Shown here one piece after another: positions 35,527 to 45,560 of a stretch of 64,000 nucleotides of DNA (positions are counted from its first letter, which is position 1; each line of letters begins with the position of its first letter). Made by a program: the position numbers and the translations under genes. The notes beneath the pieces are model-generated. The model saw only the letters and a program-made list of their open reading frames with translations, had not been told where the DNA came from and searched no databases. Origin of the DNA: Kingdonia uniflora (Eukaryota > Streptophyta > Magnoliopsida > Ranunculales > Circaeasteraceae); assembly GCA_014058105.1 (NCBI GenBank), contig JACGCM010000376.1:310001-374000 (forward strand), read 5' to 3'.

Positions 35527-36051
35527 CTTCTTCTTTTTTACGCAAAAGAGAAGGATGAAATTACTCGCCTGAGAGCGAGGGGGGGAGAGAGAATTTACAT
35601 TAGCGTTGGCCTCTTGGCCTATAAAATAACCAGAAATAGGGGAACCAACTCCCCTAGCTGCTAAAGAGTGAGCTGCAGTGTTCCAACTACGGTTAACATA
35701 CTCAAATTTAAAATCTAAAAAAAAATCTGCCGCAACTCTCGTATCCGGAGCAAGGGTAAGAGCTCCCCAACTAAGATCCTCTGACCTCTCTCTGAAGGCT
35801 CAAAAGATCCTCTGGCAGTTAGACAAAAGCAAAATCCTCTGCAAACCTAAATCCCGAGCCGCCTCCAGTCCTCTAAGCGCTGCGAGCACCTCAGCCTCTT
35901 TAGCGTCAGCTGCTCTGACCCGTTCGTAACCTGCATAGATAAAAAAGTTTGAGTAATTTTTAGTCGTGAAACCCGACCCCCCAGGCTTATCCTGGGCATT
36001 TCAGGAGGCATCCACGTTGACAATATGACATCCCTCCTGGACGTTGATTTT
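35527..36051 (-). mobile_element. 5'-truncated LINE (L1 type), RNase H end
   Basis: The minus strand encodes the C-terminal RNase H domain of a plant L1 element: VNVDAS, AADAKEAEVLAALRGLEAA, GLQRILLLSNCQ, SWNTAAHSLAARG. One stop falls in the domain (near 35,797). The 3' end is A-rich (GTAAAAAAGAAGAAG on the minus strand). Target duplications TAATGATACCTAT (35,514-35,526) and TAATGGTACCTAT (36,052-36,064) match at 12 of 13 bases. The interrupted sequence is the protease region of the minus-strand Athila element. Confidence 0.85.
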
Positions 36052-36063
36052 TAATGGTACCTA

Positions 36064-38578
36064 TTTTATTATACTCTTCAACAAAATCCTGATATTGCCT
36101 CATGGCGTTAAAAATGTTCAGTTTCACTGTCATGTTACCGAATGTTAGGTTCATTATTTCATTTCTATAATTGATTATAGCATTGACAGTAGCTAGGAAT
36201 GGTCAACCTAAATGATGGGGATTTGGCCATGGACATTAGAAATAGGTGGTGTATCAAGGATTACAAAGTCTATTGGAAAGTAAAATTTGTTTACCTCAAT
36301 TATCACATCCTCAATAATACCCCTAACAGTCTTAGTAGATCTATCAACGAGTTGAAGTTGTATCTTGGTGGGCTTAAGTTCTCATAAATTGAGGCCCTCA
36401 TTAGCACAAAATGGAATAAGGTTTATACTAGCCCTAAGATCAAGAAGGGCCTGTTGGATATAGTGTTTTCCTATTACTAAGAGAATGGTGGGACATTCTG
36501 GGTCCTTTTGTTTGATTAAAATTTCAAATGGTAAGACGAAGTTAACCTGTTCAGCACTAAAGAAATTCTTCCTAACTCTGGTTTTACGCTTCTTTGTACA
36601 CAGTTTCTTAAGGAATTTAACATATGACGAAACCTGATCGATAACGTCCAAGAGCAAAATATTAATTCGTACTTATTTAAATAACTTGAGAATATCTTTC
36701 AGGCCTTTATCCTTTTTGACAAGAACAAGTCTATTATGTAAAGGGGCCCTAGGTACATAAGGCTTGTCTACTAGGTCCGGTAGAGTTGGAACATGGTGTG
36801 ACCTAAATGTTATTGTTTTGGGCTGGCTAGATGTTGGCTTTTTATGGGGCTATTTCTTGAGATTTGAGAACCGAATTGCTCTTAGTTGACAACATAGGAT
36901 ATGGTATGGTTTATATAGTTCTTTTATTCCTAAGGGTCATAATTACTTGAACAATTTCAATGTTCTCAGGTAAGCTCTGCTGGGTATGAACCTCAAAGGC
37001 TGCCCTCGGGTTAGTAATTGGTTGACAAGGAAATTTTCTCTGTTCTCGTTCACTTAATAGGCTTGTTATTTGTCCTATTTTGGTGTCTAGCTTCTAAGTA
37101 AAGGCCCACATTTCTGAAAGTTCCCTAGAATTTTGTTGAATTACCCCCCTAATCTCTATTATAAACTATTGGAGTGTAGATTCTAAACCAACTGGGTGGG
37201 TTTGTTGGGTCGGGTATGTTTGATTCTGCTGATATGGTGGAGGATTATAATTGGATTGTCCTTGTGGCTGATTTCTTCAAGAAAATGCTCGGTTATTTTG
37301 CCAAGGAGATCTACCAAAATTATTTTGGTATTGTCTACTTTCAATATTCAAGATAACATTAACGTGGTCCGGATTATAATTTATTAACTCAAGGAGTTGT
37401 GGACATGTGTGTGCATAATTGGTCAGATCATTGCATAAATTACAAACCCCAAGAATAGACGCTAGTTTAGGGGCCGTTACTTTCGCTACGACCATAGCCT
37501 CGACTTTACGTGTTTAATTCAAGGCTTTCAGGTAATTCAGGGATGCATCCTTTTTTAATGGGGAGTACAATCATGAGAAATAAAGTTCCATTGCTAGGAT
37601 GTCTCAGCGTATTTACCAAAAAATGCATACGCGACAATTTTGTCCAAATTTTAGAATTTTTCTGAGCTACGGGATTCGATTGATTCACGGGTTGAAAGAG
37701 TTAACTCGTGCAAAAAGAATTAGATTAGTCTCCATTTCTCGAAACTATGATGGGGGCACCTTAATATTTTTTCCTTAAAACGTTCTCATGCTTCGTAAAA
37801 TTATTCTTTATTTTCTTGAAAAAAATTAGAGATCACGTTTTAAAATGTCGATTTTTTGCATAGTGAAAAACTTGATTTTAAACTTCTGTTTAAGGGTGTC
37901 TCACTTGTCAATTGACTTGGGTGGCAGAGAATTTAGCCAACACTTTGCCTTGTCTTTTAGAGAGAATCAAAAAAGGGGTAAATAGATGTACTTTATTGCT
38001 ATGTCCTTACATCAAAATATTTGGCAAATGGATTCAAATTCATCGATATGTAAATACGGGTCTTGATTAACGAGTCTGTGAATAGGTGGAATTAGGTTTA
38101 AAATTGAAGGCTTGATATCGAACTGGGTTACGTAATTACTGGCAATTTTATGCATTTTGATGAGTTTTCCGAAATATGAGCAAAAAGCTTTCTCAGTGTC
38201 ACCCATTGGTTCAGTTTCAGGCTCAGGAAGAAATTATTTTTCAGTTTCAAGGTTGTATATGGCTTGAAGGTCCTACTGTTGGACTTGGTTAGCCGCATTA
38301 ACTGTTTTAGGATTCGGTGGAATATCAATGTGTTTCCTAATCCGATCGTACTTGGGCATGCACTGACTATATGTTAAGTTTAAAGAACGGACCAACCTCC
38401 GGGAAGTATTTCCAGGTGAATCTATAGTCGCCCCTTCACTTAGGGGGCACAAGAAGGATTTAGAGATATGCTTTAAGATTTTCGTATTTCTCCTTTTTTT
38501 TTGCTTTTCGTTCTGTTCCAATTTCCAACCGTGATCGGGAAAGCTTTGTACGATGTCTAGAGTTACCGAAACCAGCAC
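36064..38578 (-). pseudogene. Athila gag-protease remnant, minus strand
   Basis: From ATG 38,578 the gag N-terminal stretch reads MPKYDRIRKHIDIPPNPK, then a capsid-type region LVNQDPYLHIDEFESICQIF (near 38,030), a CCHC knuckle CNLCNDLTNYAHTCPQ (near 37,420), and a protease region at 36,657-36,382 with KDPECPTILLVIG and LLDLRASINLIP, aligned with E1 ([25 protein letters not shown]). The active-site Gly is Arg here (DLRA), so the protease is dead. Sequence to 36,064 continues the E1 match (KLNIF) until the LINE. Confidence 0.8.
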
Positions 38579-38940
38579 CTAAAAAAATAATCACTAAGTT
38601 AAGTTATTACTGAAAAATAAATAAAAATTGTTACTGAGTACTCTAATAAATGACCACTACTGTACATAAATTATAGAGATGCTTAAAGAACTACTGGATA
38701 CTAGGCTACTCTGTATTCCTTCACCTAATGATTAGTCAAAGATAATAACTTAGTTAGTAAATCCCTCAAAGTTAAATACAAGCATTAATATCTCCAAAAG
38801 GCTTTATTTCTTTAGTTAACCATTAATGCCTCACAAGTCATAAGTTAAGAAAAGAGATTTCAGATGTAACATTAATTAAAGTATTATATCATATGCCTTT
38901 CGAAAGAAAACTTAACGTGACATTGAGGTGATATTAGTGG

Positions 38941-39610
38941 CTATCATTCACCGTTGTTACCATCTTTCCAGAGGAGTCTTTAATCCCTCCAAATTTTGCA
39001 GCACCCTTAGCACTATTATGTATGTTATCTGGATCAGCAAAAATGAGCTCATCTTTGAGCACAAAGCTTCTCCGCCTAACAAAATTTTGAAGAGAGCAAA
39101 GCTACTTTGCTTGACTCCTTATAGACTCCCCCCCCCCCTCCACAGATCTACGAGGGATGGCACGTCATTAACGTGGATCCTCGTGGACCAAATCGGACTT
39201 GCCTGGGGGGTTGGGACTTATTATTAAAACACACCTTAACTCTATTTTGTGTGCAGGTTACGACTCCTTACGGGCAGCGGACGCAGAAGAAGCAGAGGTG
39301 GTTGCGGTATTGAGAGGGATGGAGGCAGCTCTGAGCAGTGGTTTACATCGAGTTCTTCTCTTGACGGATTGCCTTTGCTTGGTCAGAGCTTTTAGGGAGT
39401 GTTCTGAGGATCTATCTTGGGGATCGCTTACCTTGGCTCCGGACATTCGAGAGATGGCAGCACATTTTCCTGCAGCTAGGGGAGCTACCAACCCTCCTAT
39501 TTTTTGTATTTCGTCGTTGGAGGCTGAAAACCTTGTAAACCCTGTCTCCCCCCCCCCCCCCCTCTGGCCCTTAGGCCTTTTATATTATTTTCTCTTTGCC
39601 TAAAAAAAGA
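38941..39610 (+). mobile_element. 5'-truncated LINE (L1 type), RNase H end
   Basis: The plus strand encodes VIWISKNELIFEHKASPP (linker before RNase H in plant L1 elements) and, after 39,199, GGLGLIIKTHLNS, RAADAEEAEVVAVLRGMEAA, GLHRVLLLTDCLCLV. The 3' part contains a C run (about 39,548-39,561) and ends CCTAAAAAAAG. Target duplications at 38,925-38,940 and 39,611-39,626 (GAGGTGATATTAGTGG and GAGGAGATATTAGTGG) match at 15 of 16 bases. It is related to the LINE at 35,527 but is a separate insertion in the opposite orientation. Confidence 0.88.
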
Positions 39611-39860
39611 GAGGAGATATTAGTGGACCCAAGCGTGTGGGGAGATATAAGTTAAAAGAAAACATAGAAAAAATTGAATAAAAACATTTGCGAACTGTGG
39701 CCTTCTCCCTTTATCGTGTTATTATCACGTCCTCAGGGATTCCAAACAAACAGCAAGTGTCATTTTTTTTTTCTTTTTGTAATTTTTTATAATCTAATAA
39801 TTTGAAAAATACTTCAAAATTTAAAACAAAAAATAAATTTTTAATAGACCGTTATAAACT

Positions 39861-39877
39861 CCCCGACAACGGTGCCA
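39861..39877 (-). promoter_or_regulatory. Athila/Tat-type primer binding site, minus strand
   Basis: On the minus strand TGGCACCGTTGTCGGGG, close to the TGGCGCCGTTGCCGGGG form common in this group. An LTR on the minus strand would end TCGCATCA a few bases earlier, at 39,882. Confidence 0.6.
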
Positions 39878-39881
39878 ATTT

Positions 39882-41090
39882 TGATGCGATAAAAACTCAG
39901 TCTTTAAATACCCTGCTCAAAAATACGGGTATCGTAATATAATAAGGGCAAGCGGGGGTTGAATCCACGGGGAGTAAACGCATATTTTTGTCAAAACTAA
40001 ATAAGGATAAGTTGACAAGAAATGAGTCGCTTGTCATTTAAAATTATAATTTAAAATTTTCATAATGTCACTATCAATTTTTGTGGGTATAGTTACTGTA
40101 AACCCTCACGAGACAACACTCGTCCACCAGGGACACCTGGTAGGGATGGCAATTTGACCCGCCCCATTAGGGATCTGCCTCGCCCCGCCCTGAACGGGAC
40201 GGGTTTGGGATATGCTAACCGGGTATGGGATGTATAACTAAAATCCGTGGGGAAGCGGGGCGGATTTGGGATTACCTCAAAAAAATTGTACCCGCTCCGC
40301 CCCATTTAAATAGTTTATTATTATTAACCTTAAATACGAAAGTTTTTATTGAAAAAATAGTTTTATTAATTAAATGGGGCGGGGATGAGATTTAATTTTG
40401 TAATGTGGGGGTGGGGATGGGATCCCCATTTAAGTTAAATGGGTTTTGGGGCGGGGATGGGGATAGGATTATCTCCTCCGCCCCAAATTTGCCTCATTAC
40501 CATCCCTAACACCTGGGGGTTTAAAGGCTTGTTGCATACGCTAAATGCAATCGCGAGTCCTGCAAAAGTGGTTTTCTTTCTTAGTTTAATTTTATTTTTT
40601 TATTTTACTCGGGACGAGCAAAATGATAAGTTTGGGGGTATTTGATAGACGTAAAAATACGCAAGATTAATGCGCCTAAAAGTATCGTTTTGTTAATCCC
40701 GATTTATTATTTTATAATGTTAGTAGCATTTTCTTATATTCAGGCACTTGTCACTGTTATAGCTAATATGTAGAAAGAGATAGCTGATAGAAGGTACAAA
40801 GAGTTGACGTATAGCAGTCTCTCAGGTACAAGGAAGATGTCTACATTCAATGTACTTGTAGATATACTCCAAGGAATGAAGATGATGAAAGACTGCAATG
40901 ATTAGCTTGAAAAGGATTATCTAGATCGAAGATAAAGTATATATGAGATAAGATTTATCTGAGATAGGGTTTATCTTTTATCTAGATAATTCTTCGAAAA
41001 TATATCCAGGGGGAAGCAGATGATGAGGGTAGACATAGCCAAATTCAATAGCATTAATTTGGTACATATACTTAATGGGTTTAAGCTTTG
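39882..41090 (+). mobile_element. 3' end of a plus-strand Athila-type element
   Basis: Bases 40,079-40,642 repeat the E1 pre-LTR block in the same orientation (CCTCACGAGACAACACTCG, TTGTTGCATACGCTAAATGC, ACGAGCAAAATGATAAG) and end in the polypurine tract TTTGGGGGTATT (40,631-40,642). An LTR starts TGATAGACG at 40,643. A hAT MITE interrupts the block. The element's coding part is absent: the sequence to the left belongs to a minus-strand element. The LTR end is not found; it may reach the S1 gene promoter. Confidence 0.6.
40141..40508 (+). mobile_element. hAT-type MITE, 368 bp
   Basis: Terminal inverted repeats TAGGGATGGCAAT and, on the other strand, TAGGGATGGTAAT. The 8-bp target duplication ACACCTGG is perfect on both sides (40,133-40,140 and 40,509-40,516). 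GC-rich GGGGCGGGGATG subterminal stretches lie at both ends. The 8-bp duplication and terminus indicate hAT. No coding capacity. Confidence 0.92.
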
Positions 41091-41094
41091 CATC

Positions 41095-41101
41095 TATAAA
41101 A
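41095..41101 (+). promoter_or_regulatory. TATA box of the S1-type gene
   Basis: TATAAAA lies 50 bases before the ATG at 41,151, a fitting distance for a short 5' leader. Confidence 0.6.
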
Positions 41102-41150
41102 GAGACCAAAAGCACCATTTGAACCATCACAACCAAGTAGAAAGACAACA

Positions 41151-41576
41151 ATGGTCACTTTCTATAACAACCCTGTAGTTAAATTTGTTCTCGTAATATT
41201 TGCTTTATTCGGGTTCTTGTCCGTCTGCGATGCTCAGCTTAAATTCGTAAAGCGGCATGTCTATGTGATCAACAATAGCGGTGACGCTAATGGGGTTCTA
41301 ACTATCCACTGCAGATCGAAGAATGACGACCTTGGTGTTCATGTACTTGTTGTAAATCAATATCAGACTTGGGCATTTGCGGAGAGTTGGGTGTCACCAA
41401 CAAAATTTTGGTGCGATATGTCACTTAATGATTTTGGTGGGGTGAAAAACAAACTAATAAATGTTTACGATTACCCTTATAAAAAAAAAATTAACAAGTG
41501 GTTTATTCGTAGCGACGGACTGTATTATCTCGGCACAGATACTGGTGTCCCGGTAAAGCAGTATAATTGGAATTAG
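41151..41576 (+). CDS. Plant self-incompatibility S1-type secreted protein
   Basis: An intact single-exon ORF of 141 codons. Residues 1 to about 28 form a signal peptide (hydrophobic VVKFVLVIFALFGFL, cleavage after CDA). The mature part has the S1-family pattern: KRHVYVINNSG, LTIHCRSKNDDLGVHVL, FWCDMS, then KWFIRSDGLYYLG. There is a possible N-glycosylation site at N41. Family members are small secreted beta-rich proteins; the founding member is the Papaver stigma S determinant and most plant homologues have unknown roles. After the signal peptide only C54 and C88 remain; many members have two further cysteines. It is the only complete, non-transposon-like gene seen in the window. Confidence 0.85.
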   Translation: MVTFYNNPVVKFVLVIFALFGFLSVCDAQLKFVKRHVYVINNSGDANGVLTIHCRSKNDDLGVHVLVVNQYQTWAFAESWVSPTKFWCDMSLNDFGGVKNKLINVYDYPYKKKINKWFIRSDGLYYLGTDTGVPVKQYNWN

Positions 41577-42164
41577 TAAGAGAAACGATGGAGGGAAAAT
41601 AATAAGGATGTGTGTAATAACTTATAGCAATTCATTTTGCCTATTAAGATGCATGAGATAACCTGGGGAAAAAAAACGTTCTTTATATGATCTATTTTTA
41701 TTTTTATTTTGCTTATATCGATTCACTTAAACTGTTAGAACATCTTTTCCATAGTTAGAAAGGTGTTTATTGTGAGTTTATTCATGTCGAGAATGGGAAA
41801 GTCAAAGGAAACGTTAAAAAGTTACCAAAAAAATAATGAGAATATAGCATCATATTAGGGTTCATATGGGAGATGTTGTTCATGGAAAATCAAAGAAAGC
41901 AACAGGTCCTCATGTTGTAAATAAATCCGATCCGAAATTTGATCCATTTTTAGGATATGGATGTCATTTTTTCTTATCCGAATCCGATCAGATCTGAATA
42001 AGGAACATCCGAAATAATTTCGGATTGGATTCGGATGGTGCCTAGTCAAATCTGATAAATATCCGATCCGAAGTTGTATACCGATATGTTTATATTTTAT
42101 CAATGTTAATGTTCTACAACTAGTAGAAATATATTATATACAATAAGAAAATAGATTAAAACAC
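41577..42164. other. Intergenic; TCCGAT-rich MITE-like stretch
   Basis: No gene. Bases 41,925-42,085 are rich in direct and inverted TCCGAAT/ATTCGGA strings, as in some hAT-type MITEs. A terminus-like GATCCATTGACACCC lies far off at 42,588-42,602. I could not define ends or a target duplication. Confidence 0.35.
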
Positions 42165-42284
42165 ATTTAGCTTTGTGGCTAAGTGGTACTTAGTTCTTAA
42201 AACCCATGAAAGGTCATGGGTTCAAGCCTCTTGACAATCATCAATGTCATAAATTTGTAAAATCTCAAATAAATAGAGCAAACG
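42165..42284 (+). mobile_element. SINE-like, tRNA-derived pol III head
   Basis: A-box-like TGGCTAAGTGG at 42,176-42,186 and B-box-like GGTTCAAGCC at 42,219-42,228, 33 bases apart, as in tRNA-derived SINEs. It does not fold as a tRNA. The 3' boundary and any target duplication were not found. Confidence 0.5.
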
Positions 42285-42408
42285 GCCAAAATCTTATAAA
42301 TGCAAATGTAGGAGATGTGAAGACCATTAAAACCTTTAAAAGAAACGCCAAAATCTTATAAATGCAAATGTAGGAGATGTGAAGACCATTAAAGCCTTTA
42401 AAAGAAAC
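42285..42408 (+). repeat. 62-bp tandem duplication
   Basis: Two units (42,285-42,346 and 42,347-42,408), each starting GCCAAAATCTTATAAATGC, differ by about one base, so the duplication is recent. Confidence 0.9.
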
Positions 42409-42659
42409 CATTGATTATAATATCCTCTCGAACTTAACCAATTAATTGTTCTGCCAAGTAAATAATCTACAATTGAAAAGAACAAGGGGGATAGGGGTCT
42501 CCTTGCCTTAACCCTCTCCCATTACCAAATAAACCACAAACTCCCCCATCGGATATAAAACTGTTATTTTAGCTAGATTTGGATTCCGATCCATTGACAC
42601 CCTTATCTATTTGATATCAAGGTTTTGTAATTCTTTCTCTTACTTTGAAAAAAAGGTTT

Positions 42660-42997
42660 CCCACTTTAAACCGATGGATACAAATACAAACAAACCTACA
42701 TAGAATATCGGAATCGTCTATGACTGCTAAACATGCTACTGAGAGTTAAAATGTTAAGCCTGAGGCAAAAACCTCTGTCAAGAGACACCGTGATTCTGAA
42801 AGTGATACCGAATCTAATGTTGATGACATGGTTGGCAGTCATGGTTCTACAACTTTTCCAGAAGTCAGTAATCCAGGATGCATGGCTCGCAACCCTTCCC
42901 AAGAATCCCAAAGGTCCAGAAATGTAGATATTGATCCACCTGTTTTCCTATCTTTGATTTGGGAGAATGAAGGACCATATGAAGAAGCAGTAGGAAG
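42660..42997 (+). pseudogene. Spatacsin-like gene, exon A
   Basis: An open reading stretch ending at a consensus donor (GGAAG/GTATTC at 42,997/42,998). The translated end IDPPVFLSLIWENEGPYEEA reads like the plant spatacsin homologue (Arabidopsis At4g39420 type), from memory of the family. An in-frame TAA occurs at 42,747-42,749. If the exon starts after that stop, or the codon is edited out by splicing, this part could still be coding. The 5' border is uncertain. The exon pairs in phase with exon B at 58,325. Confidence 0.55.
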
Positions 42998-43417
42998 GTA
43001 TTCTCCGCGTTTCTTTCTCTTTATTATTATCCTGCTACCTGGATCTAAGTACTTGTCACTGCCCTTTCTTCTTGTTTTCCTTTGGCTTAATGTTTTAATC
43101 TTTCCACCCCGGATAGCTTCCTTGAGTTAATTATCAATAAACTATTCTTATTTACTTGACATATGTAAATATCCTTAAGAAATTTTCCTTGAGTTAAATA
43201 TCTATAAACTATTCTTATTTTACTTGACAAATTTAAATATCCTTAAGAAATTTAAATTATTTTCTAAAAATCCCATATTCCTATACTAACTCCTTAATTG
43301 TCATAAAACATCTTAACACACTTCCAATGAAATATTATTTCTTATCTTTATCGGGGGCAAATGATTATTTATGATTTCTCAGTTTTATCTAACCTATAAT
43401 GAGTTGAGTTTATCCTT
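42998..43417 (+). other. Left part of the invaded intron
   Basis: AT-rich, T-rich sequence with two copies of a TTCCTTGAGTTAA(T/A)TATC-type motif near 43,117 and 43,185, within a roughly 65-bp imperfect duplication. No coding signal. It ends at TCCTT (43,413-43,417), the left target-site copy of E4. Confidence 0.6.
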
Positions 43418-44061
43418 TGTAAGGGTTTATTTCTAATCCTCGTACTGAGTCCGATATTCGAGCTCACATAGTTTGAATAAACACACTGATAACCAACCAA
43501 GGATTGAGGGCAAGCAGATTGCAATACAGACTTCCTCATCTACAGTTCAGAGATATTAAAGCACCTAGTAACATCGCACTGTAGAAGACACTCAGATATC
43601 CATCAACAGTTCGTATACATACGAACATCGTTAGAGATCGTATCTTCACCAACATGCTGAAGTTACAACTAAGGTCATCAAGAGATCCGTTACAAGATCA
43701 ACAATTATCAGATAGCAAGACGTTACAAGAGACCTCATAAAAGACTCATCAAACCTGATATTTGTAACGTTCTTCATTAAAGTAATAACGATCATATTAT
43801 AAGACCTATAAATTGGACCAGAGAGCTAGAGATTAGGGGGGCGGCTCTGACACATCTTCTAAGAGACCATTTCTGTATCTCTCTCTCTTTGTAATAGCTA
43901 GCAATCTATGCTAAAATCCTCAGGAGAGGTCGTGGTTTTTAACCCATTCAAAGGTTTTTTACGCTAAATCTTATGTTAGTTACTCTAAGTTCTTAGCTAA
44001 CATTCAATATTTCAAGGGTGTAAGGCCCTATCTTCGTCCAATACGAAAATAGGCTATTACA
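43418..44061 (+). repeat. E4 5' LTR, 644 bp
   Basis: It starts TGTAAGGGTT and ends GGCTATTACA. Stem-loops: CCTC-AGGA-GAGG at 43,918-43,929 and AACC/GGTT around ATTCA at 43,941-43,956. Confidence 0.92.
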
Positions 44062-44063
44062 TT

Positions 44064-44079
44064 TGGCGCTGTCTGTGGG
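44064..44079 (+). promoter_or_regulatory. E4 primer binding site
   Basis: TGGCGCTGTCTGTGGG begins two bases after the LTR. Confidence 0.85.
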
Positions 44080-44136
44080 AACGAAGCATACACTCAGCGT
44101 TCTTCGATCCAGTTTTCATATTCATTTTTTGAAGGA

Positions 44137-45356
44137 TGGCAAATCTAGAAACACCCAACGTCTTGCCTGACGCTGCTGAGGGAGTGACGGATCTGTGAAC
44201 TACTATGCAAGCAGAAATCGAACGATGAATAGTACTAGAGAAGCAGCTCGCCAGCATGCAGAGCAGGATCAGAGCACTTCAAGATCAATTAATAACAAAT
44301 CTGAGACCACGGAACGCTCTGCCTGCAACCTTGAGAGTATCAGTTTATGATCGCTTGGGAAATCGAAGCAAGAATCTAGCACTTCCTTAAATTCTGCCAG
44401 AGTCAGTTCTACCTCAGGGTCACGTCAATCCACAATTACCCGCTGGAGCGATAATCGATCTGCAACAACGAGAGGAACAAAACAGTGAAAAACCTCGAAT
44501 CTTAGTCTATGACCGCATGGGCGAAGCAACAGGAGAGCATAATCCACCAGGAGGACAAGCAACAAGATGAGTTGTCACGTCTCGATAACATCTCACTCCA
44601 GAGCAGGTGGACAAACGTATCAAGGAGCTGTTAGGCGCTCAAATACTCACTGGAAGAAACAGTTATACCAAATTACATAAGAGTCTACTTGCACAAGAGT
44701 TACTGGACGTGGATGTTCCCACCAGTGTTCACACTCCGAAGATTCAGAAATACAAGGGGGGAGATCTTCTGAAGCACGTCCAAGAATTTTGTGATTCTTT
44801 GGGACTGCATTCGACGTCCAACCACATCGTTTGACGTCTCTTTCCGACCAGTTTAAAAGGTGAACCTCTACGATGGTTTCACAAACTCAAGGAAGGATCT
44901 ATCTTTACTTTTGAGCAACTTTACGAACTGTTTGTCAAGGACTATTTGTGCAATAAAGACAAGGAGGGGAGTCTTTACTCTTTGTTCAGCCTCATGCAGG
45001 CACCAGGTAAAAAATTGTAGACATTCACCAAGAAATTTTTCGGGTTAGCTCGAAGAATTGACAACCTCGATAAGAAAATCACAATCTCCGCTTTCACCAA
45101 TGCCCTAGTCGTGGATAGACGAGTCAAGGAGCACCTAATCCTCAATAAGCCACTGACGTTAAAGGATATGATTGAGAAGGTCAATAATTTTATCGACCTC
45201 AAACGATTAACAGTTGAGAAACCAAAAACTCAGTGCATCACTCTATCCACCAAAGATCATCCCGAAGACCGTGCTCATAACAGCAGTAAAGACTATGGGG
45301 GTGATAAGAAACGCTTCAAGTCCTATGACGATCAAACACGCCAAGGACGAAAGTAA
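44137..45356 (+). pseudogene. E4 gag
   Basis: It starts at ATG 44,137 (MANLETPNVLPDAAEG) and reads as one frame with several stops. The N-terminal part is helical (VLEKQLASMQSRIRALQDQL). The capsid-type region at about 44,600-45,180 has IQKYKGGDLLKHVQEF, GEPLRWFHKLKEGSIFTFEQ and KEGSLYSLFSLMQAPG. A basic Lys/Arg-rich end stops at 45,354. No CCHC knuckle was recognised. Stops at several sites (for example after SNHIV, near 44,833) prevent a full product. Confidence 0.8.
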
Positions 45357-45560
45357 TCAATTCCATGCACACCGCAGTTAACAACTACTCTTGCGAACTT
45401 ATACCTGCTGCTACAAAAAGATGAATTCTTCATAAATGCCAATATTATTCTACCCATATAAAGAAAGCCATACTGTATTCACCACCAAATTCAACATCAT
45501 GACACGGAGCAGTGTTTCACACTGAAATTTCTTCTCCAGAGTATATTTGCACGTGGTCGA

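Larger units (their letters stand above)
36052..39877 (-). mobile_element. Minus-strand Athila element, 5' part, decayed
   Basis: From right to left: a PBS-like site (39,861-39,877), a leader split by a LINE insertion, gag and the start of protease. The sequence is Athila-like and broken throughout. It probably extends left of the second LINE at 35,527, but no RT or integrase was recognised there. Confidence 0.7.

Noticed and set aside
35678..35929. Plus-strand ORF of 83 codons
   Set aside because: It is the complement of the LINE RNase H domain, whose conserved residues read on the minus strand.
42176..42228. Possible tRNA gene from A- and B-box matches
   Set aside because: No acceptor stem, anticodon arm or CCA-proximal pairing can be drawn, so it is at most a SINE head.
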